Of a DNA stretch of 64,000 bases, positions 14,591 to 22,886 are shown piece after piece; position 1 is the first letter of the stretch; each line of letters starts with the position of its first letter. Both the position numbers and the translations under genes were made by a program. The stretch is from positions 21,465,532 to 21,529,531 of the forward strand of contig NC_090254.1 of NCBI RefSeq assembly GCF_037325665.1, given 5' to 3'. Below the pieces are notes generated by a model. That model had not been told where the DNA came from. It saw only the letters and a list, made by a program, of their open reading frames with translations, and made no database searches. This DNA is from Littorina saxatilis (taxonomy: Eukaryota; Mollusca; Gastropoda; Littorinimorpha; Littorinidae).

Positions 14591-17500
14591 TGTAGAGCGA
14601 TTCAGACCAAACTACTGGACCGATCTTTATGAAATTTGACATGAGAGTTCCTGGGATTGATATCCCCATACGTTTTTTTCATTTTTTTGATAAATGTCTT
14701 TGATGACGTCATATCCGGCTTTTCGTGAAAGTTGAGGCGGCACTGTCACGCCCTCATTTTTCAACCAAATTGGTTGAAATTTTGGTCAAGTAATCTTCGA
14801 CGAAGCCCGGGGTTCGGTATTGCATTTCAGCTTGGTGGCTTAAAAATTAATTCATGACTTTGGTCATTAAAAATCTGAAAATTGTAAAAAAAAATAAAAA
14901 TTTATAAAACGATCCAAATTTACGTTTATCTTATTCTCCATCATTTGCTGATTCCAAAAACATATAAATATGTTATATTCGGATTAAAAACAAGCTCTGA
15001 AAATTAAATATATAAAAATTATTATCAAAATTAAATTGTCCAAATCAATTTAAAAACACTTTCATCTTATTCCTTGTCGGTTCCTGATTCCAAAAACATA
15101 TAGATATGATATGTTTGGATTAAAAACACGCTCAGAAAGTTAAAACAAAGAGAGGGACAGAAAAGTGTGCTTTCCTTCTTAGCGCAACTACTACCCCGCT
15201 CTTCTTGTCCATTTCACTGCCTTTGCCATGAGCGGTGGACTGACGATGCTACGAGTATACGGTCTTGCTGAAAAATGGCATTGCGTTCAGTTTCATTCTG
15301 TGAGTTCGACAGCTACTTGACTAAATATTGTATTTTCGCCTTACGCGACTTGCTACATTTAGTCAAGTTTTGACTAAATGTTTTAACATAGAGGGGGGAA
15401 TCGAGACGAGGGTCGTGGTGTATGTGTGTGTGTCTGTGTCTGTCTGTCGGTGCGTGTGTGTGTGTAGAGCGATTCAGACCAAACTACTGGACCGTTCTTT
15501 ATGAAATTTTACATGAGAGTTCCTGGGAATGATATCCCCGGACCTTTTTTTCTTTTTTTTCGATAAATACTTTTGATGACGTCATATCCGGCTTTTTGAC
15601 TCACATGCGAAGCAAAAGTGAGTCTATGTACTCACCCGAGTCGTCCGTCCGTCCGTCCGTCCGTCCGGACGTCCGGACGTCCGTCCGTCCGTCCGGAAAA
15701 CTTTAACGTTGGATATTTCTTGGACACTATTCAGTCTATCAGTACCAAATTTGGCAAGATGGTGTATGATGACAAGGCCCCCAAAAACATACATAGCATC
15801 TTGACCTTGCTTCAAGGTCAAGGTCGCAGGGGCCATAAATGTTGTCTAAAAAACAGCTATTTTTCACATTTTTCACATTTTCTCTGAAGTTTTTGAGATT
15901 GAATACCTCACCTATATATGATATATAGGGCAAAGTAAGCCCCATCTTTTGATACCAGTTTGGTTTACCTTGCTTCAAGGTCAAGGTCACAGGAGCTCTT
16001 CAAAGTTGGATTGTATACATATTTTGAAGTGACCTTGACCCTGAACTATGGAAGATAACTGTTTCAAACTTAAAAATTATGTGGGGCACATGTTATGCTT
16101 TCATCATGAGACACATTTGGTCACATATGATCAAGGTCAAGGTCACTTTGACCCGTATGAAATGTGACCAAAATAAGGTAGTGAATTACTAAAAGTGACC
16201 ATATCTCATGGTAGAAAGAGCCAATAAGCACCATTGTACTTCCTATGTCTTGAATTAACAGCTTTGTGTTGCATGACCTTGGATGACCTTGACCTTGGTC
16301 AAGGTCATGTAAAGGTCAAGGTCAAGCATGTGAGTCATATGGGCTTTGCCCTTCTTGTTGTAAAAGTTGAGGCGGCACTGTCACACCCTCATTTTTCAAT
16401 CAAACTGATTGAAATTTGTGTAAAGCAATCTTCGACGAAGGCCGGACTTCGGTATTGCATTTCAGCTTGGTGGCTTAAAAATTAATTAATGACTTTGGTC
16501 ATTAAAAATCTGAAAATTGTATTACATTTTTTTTTTAATATATAAAACGATCCAAATTTACGTTCATCTTATTTTCCATCCTTTGCTGATTCCAAAAACA
16601 TATAAATATGTTATATTTGGATTAAAAACAAGCTCTGAAAATTAAAAATATAAAAATTATGATTATAATTTAATTTCCAAAATCGTTTTAAAAACTATTT
16701 CATCTTATTCCTTGTCGGTTCTTGATTTCATAAACATATAGATATGATATGTTTGGATTAAAAACACGCTCAGAAAGTTAAAACGAAGAGAGGTACAGTA
16801 AAACGTCCTATGAAGCACAGCGCAACCGCTACCGCGCCAAACAGGCTCGTCACTTTCACTGCCTTTTGCACTAGCGGCGGACTACGTTCAGTTTCATTCT
16901 GTGAGTTCCACAGCTTGACTAAATGTAGTAATTTCGCCTGACGCGACTTGTTAAAGGCAGAGTAAGCCTCCCGTAAACCATCACAGATACGGTCAGGCTT
17001 TTACACACAGTACAAACACCATTTCATTTAAACACTCACCAATTGAGAACATCCTAGGTGCCCTCCGTAAAGAGCGAACAATTTTCAAAGAATTTATTTT
17101 TGCGTGGTTTATCTTACCCCTGAGCCATCGTGAACCCGTGTGATCCAGTTTTCCCTTTTCACAATGCAGTCGTCATAGTTAGTCATTTGAATGCGACTCG
17201 ACGTGAGCTTATCTACAATAGCACGTTTTTTTATGCACGAAACAACGGCTGTGGTTCACAAGAACTCTAGCGATGGCTTTTGACTGTTGAGAGGAACGGC
17301 GATTTGCACTGATAAACCGGCCGTCGTCTGCTACGACCCTTGCGTGACCCTGCTTCCGGGCTTTTCTTTTTTTAAACTTTCACAACTTCGAATTGTTCTG
17401 ATCTTGTCTTGATGAAAAATGATTAAAGAATGTTTGTGTAACAAGCTGTCAATTTATTATTTAGATTTTAAAAGTTAGGTCTAGCGCAAAAACGAGGCGC

Positions 17501-18199
17501 CGTTGTTGTTAACGGAACAAGTCTACGAAAATAAATTCTTTGAAAATGTCTCACGCTCGACAGAAAGCAGCCAGGATGTTCCCGTTCGGTGAGCGTTCAA
17601 ATGGAAGTATGCTTGTACTGTATTTAGACGCTCGGGGAGCTCTGTGATGGTTTACGGGAGGCTTACTGTGCCTTTAAGACCTAATTTTCTCCCCCAAAAA
17701 ATAGATCTTAAAAGGGGTGTTCCACTGTTTCAGGAAAACGTCTTTTGAGTAGATGTGGCAGGAACTGTTGTTTTCCCAAACTTAGCAAACTCTCTCGTTC
17801 CTGGCGGCATAATCACAAGGATCAATTTCTACATCGCATGAAACACCTTCACTAAGGCTGGCTCCATGTGTGTCTTGAGGGCCCCAAAGGGGGGGTATCA
17901 TCACGATCACGGGAAGGGAAATTTTCGCTTTCACGATCACAGTTACCTTGATTTTTGTTTTCACGATCACGAACACCAGTGGCAAATCACGGTCACGGTA
18001 AAAGTCGCATGTACAGAAAGCACGTGTCAAAGTAAACACAACCACACAGTAATTCGCTCCTCTGGATCTATTGTTTATTCAACACAAAGTGACAACTGTT
18101 GCACTTTTTTATAATTATTTTTTGAATTCTCTTTCATACACACATAGAAATACATATCATGATTTGTAATCAGTAACAAGAATGTTGTTTTCATTGGGT

Positions 18200-18260
<61 letters not shown>

Positions 18261-21200
18261 ACTCATACACATTCAACCCCCACACCCTCACTCACACACA
18301 TGAATATTATATACTTGCACAATTTCACATTTCCAGAGCTAAATCTTGTAAACCCATTTTCTCAAAAACTATTGGGTGGATTGAAATTAAAGTACATGTA
18401 TGTGTGATGGGTTTTTTATTTTCAACTTTGCCGTACAATTTGAGGTACACCATCGCCTGGTTCCATGGCCTTGAATAAAAAACAGGAATGCTACAGGCCA
18501 AAAACGGTTTTACCTGAAAGAAGCGCGCAGTACCAGTAGCGAAGCCACAAGCCTGAGCCTGCGAAGCAGGCGAGCCAACTAGGGGGGTCCGGGGGCATGC
18601 CCCCCCGGAACTTTTTTCAAAAAACGGTTAAAATCTGTGCAATCTGGTGCATTCTGGGCATCATTTTAGGGGTTGTAATAGTGTTGTGATCTTGTTAAAA
18701 ATCCCATTTTAGCCTCCCCCCACCACCATTCAACACACCTCCAAACTGGTGAAAACAACACTACTGTGCGTTGGCTTCATTGAGACCGGCGCCCGGTCGC
18801 GTTGCGCGATATTCACACGGATCGTTTTTGTGGAAATTTTTCAACTTCACCGGAAAAGATTTGACTTTACCGGATTTTGAAAACGGCTTTATCGGATTTC
18901 CGGCAATTACCGGAAAAGTAGCATGCCTGACAAAATCCCCAACGAACATGACTTTGATCGTCTTTGACATGAGGATCAAGTGACCCAAACTGGCGCGTCT
19001 CCCCGCCATTGTTTCTGAATTTAACCCATTGTTGATATTAAAGTTTACAGGCGCTAAAATAAATCCAAGCTTAATGCAAAGAAGCGACAATTAGAATCTA
19101 TGCCAAACGTGTCCACGTTGCTGGGATGAAAAACACATTTTTAGTTTCGGTTTTGGCTAAACGCAGACTCGATCTCGAGCCAGTCGAGGTCACACTGAGC
19201 GAGTGACAGCCGGACGTGGCAATGTCGACAATGTCAATGATCTCACTCAAACTCAAAGATCTTGAACAAATTTCAAGATCTTTGCCTACATTCAGAACAG
19301 TCATAGAGCAACATAGATCAACATACCTTGGTATTTCGTCTTCAGAAAGACCGACCCGTAGCCTGACCTTTCCACCAAGGAAGGCATTCTCGCCGCCTGC
19401 TTTGGTCTGGCTTGAATCCACAAAATATAACAGAAGTTCGATGACAGTACCGCTGCACGCCATTTTTGATCTTCGAATTCGAATTTCACTCAAAACTTTT
19501 GCACGAAGCCCTTCCATTGGATGAAGTTTGGTAGACTTTTGCAATTTGCCTTCTGATTGGATCTCTTTTTGTCAGTGTGTAATTGGTTCTTTTAAAGGGA
19601 AGCAATCGCTCTCAAAATCATATTTCTGAATGTGTTGTTGCTTCCCTTTCAATCGGGGTTGGCTCCTTACCGAATAGACAAGAGGATCATAGAGTGTAAT
19701 ACAGCTGTGAAAAAATGTACGTTGAAAATAAAATGCTTTGCAATAATGCCCATCACGATCACGAAAACAAATGACGATCACGATCACGAGACTTGATTTT
19801 TTTTTCATCACGGATCACGGGCAAAGTCCCATCACGATCACAGAAATGGAAATTTCAGCAATCACGGTCACAGAAAGGTCAAAAAACGCCAATCACGATC
19901 ACGGTTTTAAACCCTTTGGGGCCCTCTGTCTTTCTTTTGTGCAAATTCGTAATGTATAACGCGCTTAGACTTTAAGTTTTTGCGAAGCGCCTTTATAATT
20001 TTTTATTGTTTTATCACAGTCAACCCCAGCATGGCGACCTCTCAACAACGACCGCCTGCCTATAACGACCGTCGGAAGGGAACCCCGGCGATTGTTTTGC
20101 AAACTAATTTACCTCTACATAGCGACCACCTGCCAATAACGACCACTGTTGGTCAGTCTCTTGAGTGGTCGTTATTAATAGGTTCAACTGTAATATTTAA
20201 TCAGTGTATCAGATAAACATTAATGTCTTTTTAGCACCATGCCGTTGAGTGCCCAATACTGTGTCTGTTCAATGACAATTTCAGATGGCAAGGCCACAAC
20301 ACACAAGTTCAAAATAGCAGACAACATCTTCAGAGATGCCCCCCCATTGACCAACAGAGCGGGTGAGCTTCACCTGGACTCCTGCTGGCGAGCGGCAACG
20401 GGAAGTAGCCACAACAACAACAACAACAGCAACAACAACACAGGTCAACTCATCTCGGCCATCCTCAACGGCCACGCCGCACGCGTCATCGTGGATGACG
20501 TAGCTCTGACGTTGGACCAGGTGTCAGTTGCCGGAGATGTGGTGGTGTTCGGCGCCTTGCAGTACCTGGACCCTGTCGGGTCAGGAGCGTACACACGGGA
20601 CTCCATGGTCGTTCACGTGGTGGCCACCTCACAGGGACAGGTACGTCCTCTTCCGTGCAAGGTTTCATCAGGTTGTAAATATCTGAAGCCGAACTGACTC
20701 GCTGCGCCAGGCAGTTCCCTGACGAGAAAGAACTAACCCTATGTCAGTCGGAGTGAAGAAGTTCAGTTGATCAGGGTTGTGGCTTGGAGTGGGTCGGAAG
20801 AAAATACGGGTCCAAACTAGGCATTTAAGACTAACGACCATAATTCGTTCTTGTATTACCTACTTTGAGTAGATGTATTGAAACAATTGTAATTTTGTCG
20901 GTTCAGACCTTAACAATTCCCAATATTGCACTGAAACGCTCACTGCATTGCATTCATTTAATTCATTGCTTCGTCCATATCTCAGGTGTTCACATGCAAA
21001 ACGTTACCACAAGACGGCACCCCTTTCTACAACACAACCTCTGCCGGCACAGTCACGTGGTTTGTGGACACGCGTCAGCAGTCACGTGTCTATTCGGTGA
21101 CGTCACAAGGGGAGGTTCTTCTAGGACAGGAGTCAGAGCTCTACGCTGCTGCTGCGAAAGGAGCCACGGTTCACGTCGGCATCGTGTTCTCGGAACCGAA

Positions 21201-21653
21201 CCACTATCTTCTCATGCCCGTCTCCATTTTGAAGTTGACTTCCGACGATCACGTGGTGGCGCAGGTAAGTTTAGGCAAAAATGATGATTTCAAACTCCAA
21301 GGCTCGTGTAGTTTTTGGTCCATGAAATTCATCAACAAGAACGCTGAAGCGAGATTAACCATTCAGTCAAGCAAATGCACGCTGAAATACGTCCGCTTTC
21401 CTTTCACCTTCCGAACAAACACACACACACACCACACACGCGCGCGCATATTACTGAGAACTAAAGAAAAAGGACGGCACTTGCACTCGAAGAAAGATAA
21501 TATATCTGAATCCACAGAGGGTTTCAATAAGGCCATGAATTGCACATTTTTTCAAACCTATAATCAAACAAGTTGCATGAAGCGAATATGAAACATTTTA
21601 TCAGTCGGTATCATACTAAAAGTTCAAAAACTCTTTCCTCTAGCACCACGTGC

Positions 21654-21696
<43 letters not shown>

Positions 21697-21901
21697 GTTC
21701 CAACAGGTGGAAGGACTGTCACGCCTGCCCATCATGGAGGGACGAGTGACACCTTGGCTGGACTGTGGACTGCGGGCCCTGCTGGTCACTTCACAGGGAA
21801 CGGTCAGACTGTACGAGTACAGGCATCGGGAACCAGGAACTCACACCAATCTGACCGCCTTGACCATCCACTGGTTTGTCGACTCTTACGCAGACAACTA
21901 G
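1020..21901 (+). CDS. Secreted PAN/EGF-like protein with repeated WFVD blocks (gene 1)
   Basis: Eight exons join in frame with GT/AG borders: 1020-1364, 2583-2673, 3307-3497, 10148-10324, 12450-12693, 20285-20640, 20986-21264 and 21707-21901, giving 1878 nt or 625 aa plus stop. Residues 1-~25 form a signal peptide with a hydrophobic core ([10 protein letters not shown]). Exon 1 then carries a PAN/apple-like cysteine pattern ([18 protein letters not shown]). Exon 2 is the C-terminal half of an EGF-like module ([13 protein letters not shown]). Residues ~150-625 hold three diverged repeats ending in DWFVRL, TWFVDT and a terminal HWFVDS. Two of these are followed by a G-x-x-L-x-G block and an alanine-rich A-x-x-x-G segment. 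Exon 6 has an Asn-rich stretch, and several N-x-S/T sites suggest glycosylation. I recall similar repeats in uncharacterised mollusc and annelid secreted proteins but cannot name the family. Extra skipped exons or alternative splicing cannot be excluded. Confidence 0.8.
1469..2394. mobile_element. Non-autonomous TIR element in gene 1 intron 1
   Basis: A ~0.93 kb unit is bounded by inverted repeats: GAAGGTTGCCTAATATGGAC at the left and its near complement ending GCTAATATGGAC at 2375-2394, with one mismatch. Internal copies of the CCTAATATGGACCA motif occur near 1646-1690 and 2352-2369 in both orientations, as subterminal repeats often do. No transposase frame is present. The superfamily is unknown and no clear target duplication is visible. 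Confidence 0.65.
2674..3306. repeat. Gene 1 intron 2 with (GGAT)n microsatellite
   Basis: This short intron lies between phase-1 junctions. A GGAT/GATT-type tetranucleotide tract runs from about 3169 to 3300 and ends directly at the 3' splice site of exon 3, so the polypyrimidine tract of this intron is poor. Confidence 0.7.
3498..5379. other. Gene 1 intron 3, 5' part, nothing identified
   Basis: AT-rich intron sequence. A splice-like block at about 4898-5003 (a TTTTTACAG acceptor followed by an open stretch and a CAAG/GTTTG donor) may belong to the broken gene just downstream, but the match is weak. Confidence 0.4.
5380..6110 (+). pseudogene. Broken copy of multicopy CXC-motif gene
   Basis: The reading begins around a segment containing [19 protein letters not shown] and [11 protein letters not shown]. 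This corresponds to the 'HA.TGCDTVS.F' signature I know from a large uncharacterised family repeated in cnidarian and mollusc genomes. Further along, in other frames, come a tryptophan block ([13 protein letters not shown]) and a cysteine cluster ([13 protein letters not shown], then KRCKC) typical of that family's C terminus. The order of blocks is conserved but the copy is plainly broken, with several breaks, and sits in an intron of gene 1 on the same strand. Family function is unknown. Its high copy number suggests a mobile or element-derived gene. Confidence 0.65.
6220..7490. repeat. Intron 3 sequence with diverged ~155 bp duplication
   Basis: Two diverged copies of a block that includes GGCCATTTTGAAAA and GGCTCTGTATCAGG lie at about 7168-7250 and 7324-7410. 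The rest of the stretch shows no recognisable gene or element. Confidence 0.5.
7492..8706 (+). mobile_element. Family R element, copy 1 (split by SINE-A)
   Basis: Orientation is defined so that the hairpin end is 3'. The unit starts ACAAGTCGCG and has TATTTAGTCAAG-like sequence near the 5' end. It carries the palindrome TGACGTCA and an (AC)n tract, and ends in a hairpin (TTTAGTCA/TGACTAAA) followed by an A-run. A SINE-A with a 15-bp duplication lies inside (7557-7895), so net length is about 0.86 kb. No coding frame is present. Terminal hairpin, inverted subterminal repeats, internal microsatellite and lack of target duplication fit Helentron/DINE-like non-autonomous elements. Confidence 0.85.
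7557..7895 (-). mobile_element. SINE-A copy 1, tRNA-derived, in R copy 1
   Basis: Read on the - strand the head begins GGCGGGGATGTAGCTCAGTC, with an A-box-like TAGCTCAGTCGG and a degraded B box (GAGTTCGTCCC), as in tRNA-derived SINEs. A perfect 15-bp target duplication, CGAACTCACAGAATG, flanks it at 7542-7556 and 7896-7910. The duplicated target is R-family sequence, so this SINE is younger than R copy 1. Confidence 0.9.
8797..9060. repeat. ~43-bp minisatellite, left part
   Basis: About five imperfect tandem units contain TTCTGCTGTCGACTGAACAG, then ACGATAAACAATAACTAAC. The array is interrupted by R copy 2 and resumes at about 9948-10070. Confidence 0.85.
9075..9921 (+). mobile_element. Family R element, copy 2
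   Basis: Complete ~0.85 kb copy inserted into the minisatellite. It starts ACAAGTCGCG and ends at the hairpin followed by TAAAAA. It carries TGACGTCA and an (AC)n tract with ACGC interruptions near the 3' end. Confidence 0.9.
9948..10070. repeat. ~43-bp minisatellite, right part
   Basis: Continuation of the array at 8797-9060 with two to three further units. It ends about 80 bases before exon 4 of gene 1. Confidence 0.8.
10335..10446. repeat. (TG)n microsatellite just after exon 4
   Basis: An interrupted TG tract begins about ten bases downstream of the 5' splice site of gene 1 exon 4. Confidence 0.95.
10670..10790. repeat. MITE fragment with CTTATATCCGAGG motif
   Basis: Contains CTTATATCCGAGG and TTGGATAAGAAA motifs shared with the segment at 11735-11940. 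These look like remnants of a pogo/Tigger-type MITE. Ends are not resolved. Confidence 0.4.
10952..11237 (-). mobile_element. SINE-B copy 1, tRNA-derived, 5' truncated
   Basis: On the - strand a B-box-like GGGTTCGAACCC follows a truncated head. The body ends in CGTGGTCGGCTGGGCGTTAAG and an (ACAA)n tail. An 11-bp duplication, GTATTTAGGGG, flanks it at 10941-10951 and 11238-11248. The A-box part seen in copy 3 is missing. Confidence 0.88.
11249..12175. other. Gene 1 intron 4 with MITE-like segment
   Basis: At about 11735-11940 there are repeated TTATATCCGAG / TTCTTATCCGGAG motifs ending in GGTTCGACTGTAG, resembling the terminal sequence of pogo-like MITEs. Nothing else was recognised. Confidence 0.45.
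12176..12258. repeat. (ATC)n trinucleotide tract
   Basis: Nearly pure ATC repeat of about 27 units, followed by CGTCGT-type imperfect units. It reads as poly-His in one frame but lies in an intron. Confidence 0.97.
12943..13222. repeat. Duplicated ~140-bp block, each led by poly-G
   Basis: Two near-identical copies (GAGGCTGATGACTGACTGAC, then a stretch with CGGTGACTGTTCGGTC) each follow a long G run (12944-12972 and about 13091-13117). They form a direct tandem duplication within gene 1 intron 5. Confidence 0.85.
13478..13606 (+). mobile_element. Left part of pogo-like MITE P, interrupted
   Basis: Contains TTAAGACCCCCGAATTTAAG and ACTCCCTCCTTTTT motifs of MITE P (whole copy at 36981-37128). 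The right part resumes at 17678-17736. Between them lie three R elements and a TTAA-flanked element. Confidence 0.7.
13607..14470 (-). mobile_element. Family R element, copy 3 (tandem array)
   Basis: First of three head-to-tail copies. The hairpin end lies at the left directly against the T-run of MITE P, and the CGCGACTTGT end abuts copy 4. Carries (TG)n and TGACGTCA. Confidence 0.9.
14471..15353 (-). mobile_element. Family R element, copy 4 (tandem array)
   Basis: Joined directly to copy 3 with no spacer beyond one or two bases, and followed directly by copy 5. Very similar to copy 3, which suggests tandem insertion or rolling-circle-like concatemers. Confidence 0.9.
15354..16951 (-). mobile_element. 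Family R element, copy 5, split by family S
   Basis: Third copy of the array. An S element (15598-16359) interrupts it after CCGGCTTTTT, and R sequence resumes with GTAAAAGTTGAGG. Net R length is about 0.84 kb. It is more diverged than copies 3 and 4. Confidence 0.88.
15598..16359 (+). mobile_element. Family S element, copy 1 (AGGTCA-rich)
   Basis: Starts GACTCACATGCGAAGC, then a (CCGT)n tract, and ends CATGTGAGTC, a GGGCTTTGCCC hairpin and TTCTTGTT. GACTCACATG and CATGTGAGTC form a 10-bp inverted pair. The body holds more than ten TCAAGGTCA/TGACCTTGA half-sites. No coding frame. Insertion in R copy 5 leaves no visible duplication. Confidence 0.85.
16955..17673. mobile_element. TTAA-flanked TIR element (~0.72 kb)
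   Basis: TTAA at 16951-16954 and 17674-17677 flanks inverted termini AGGCAGAGTAAGCCTCCCGT and its near complement ending ACTGTGCCT, with about 35 bp of inverted match. TTAA targets are used by piggyBac and Kolobok elements. No transposase frame, so it is non-autonomous. Confidence 0.8.
17678..17736 (+). mobile_element. Right part of MITE P
   Basis: GACCTAATTTTCT followed by CTTAAAAGGGGTGTTCCACTG matches the right half of MITE P. It is the continuation of 13478-13606. Confidence 0.7.
18206..18258. repeat. (CT)n microsatellite
   Basis: Pure CT tract of about 26 units inside the 17877-19926 element. Confidence 0.97.
18483..18929 (-). mobile_element. CAGGCATG-family element, copy 1
   Basis: Ends CAGGAATGCTAC and GTAGCATGCCTG are inverted with one mismatch. 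The GC palindrome GGGGGCATGCCCCC at ~18591 and a CGAAGC-rich segment are shared, in inverted layout, with 32437-32990. Flanks are A-rich, so the duplication is unclear. Confidence 0.6.
19327..19517 (-). CDS. Exon-like ORF inside the 2.05 kb element, unassigned
   Basis: An ATG at 19517 opens a frame starting [13 protein letters not shown] and continuing through [18 protein letters not shown] to LSEDEIPR, where a CAAG/GTATGT donor (exon end 19327) closes a possible first exon of 64 codons. I do not recognise the product. It could be the first exon of the element's own gene, a captured host exon, or chance. No downstream partner exon was found. Confidence 0.25.
20017..20190. mobile_element. pogo-like MITE (174 bp)
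   Basis: Termini CAGTCAACCCC and GGTTCAACTG are inverted. The interior repeats ATAACGACC motifs typical of pogo/Tigger-type MITE ends. TA follows the right end, but the left flank has lost it. It lies about 95 bases upstream of exon 6 of gene 1. Confidence 0.65.
21657..21694. repeat. (TA)n tract at 3' splice site of exon 8
   Basis: A TA dinucleotide tract occupies the usual polypyrimidine position 12-50 bases upstream of the last exon of gene 1. Confidence 0.95.
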
Positions 21902-22005
21902 ATGAAGGCAAACTTGCGTTTCAGTTGATGTCCTGTTCTTGTTACCTTACGCTAGCTGTTAATTCTGCTGCACCCACTCATGTTGATGCTTCCCCTGCCT
22001 GTACG

Positions 22006-22886
22006 TTTTTATATTTAGTCAAGTTTTGACTAAATATTTTAACATCGAGGGGGAATCGAAACGAGGGTCGTGGTGTATGTGCGTGTGTGTGTCTGTGTGT
22101 GTGTCTGTTTGTGTGTGTGTGTGTGTAGAGCGATTCAGACTAAACTACTGGACCGATCTTTATGAAATTTGACATGAGAGTTCCTGGGTATGAAATCCCC
22201 GAACGTTGTTTTCATTTTTTTGATAAATGTCTTTGATGACGTCATATCCGGCTTTTCGTGAAAGTTGAGGCGGCACTGTCACGCCCTCATTTTTCAACCA
22301 AATTGGTTGAAATTTTGGTCAAGTAATCTTCGACGAAGCCCGGACTTTGGTATTGTATTTCAGCTTGGTGGCTTAAAAATTAATTAATGACTTTGTTCAT
22401 TAAAAATCTGAAAATTGTAAAAAAAAATAAAAATTTATCAAACGATCCAAATTTACGTTTACCTTATTCTCCATCATTTGCTGATTCCAAAAACATATAA
22501 ATATGTTATATTCGGATTAAAAACAAGCTCTGAAAATTAAATATATAAAGATTATTATCAAAATTAAATTGTCCAAATCAATTTAAAAACACTTTCATCT
22601 TATTTCTTGTCGGTTCCTGATTCCAAAAACATATAGATATGATATGTTTGGATTAAAAACACGCTCAGAAAGTTAAAACAAAGAGAGGTACAGAAAAGCG
22701 TGCTATCCTTCTTAGCGCAACTACTACCCCGCTCTTCTTGTCAATTTCACTGCCTTTGCCATGAGCGGTGGACTAACGATGCTACGAGTATACGGTCTTG
22801 CTGAAAAATGGCATTGCGTTCAGTTTCATTCTGTGAGTTCGACAGCTACTTGACTAAATATTGTATTTTCGCCTTACGCGACTTGT
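22006..22886 (-). mobile_element. Family R element, copy 6
   Basis: Complete copy beginning about 105 bases after the stop codon of gene 1, with the hairpin end toward the gene. Its CGCGACTTGT end abuts the L2-like LINE directly, and an ATG in its last 80 bases reads in frame into the LINE. Confidence 0.9.

Larger units (their letters stand above)
17877..19926. mobile_element. 2.05 kb TIR element with CACGATCAC arrays
   Basis: Perfect 15-bp inverted termini, GAGGGCCCCAAAGGG (17877-17891) and its complement (19912-19926), are flanked by the 6-bp duplication TGTCTT (17871-17876, 19927-19932). Many CACGATCAC/CACGGTCAC direct repeats cluster inside both ends (about 17897-18005 and 19747-19905), like transposase-binding arrays. 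The interior holds a (CT)n tract, a second nested element (18483-18929) and a - strand exon-like ORF. Superfamily unknown. Confidence 0.75.

Noticed and set aside
15618-15990. ORFs in family S with repeated protein text
   Set aside because: They recur because the DNA repeat recurs. They have differing ends and no domain.
13607-16951. CRISPR-like array of evenly spaced repeats
   Set aside because: The units are ~870-bp mobile elements in a eukaryotic intron, with no short repeats and unique spacers.
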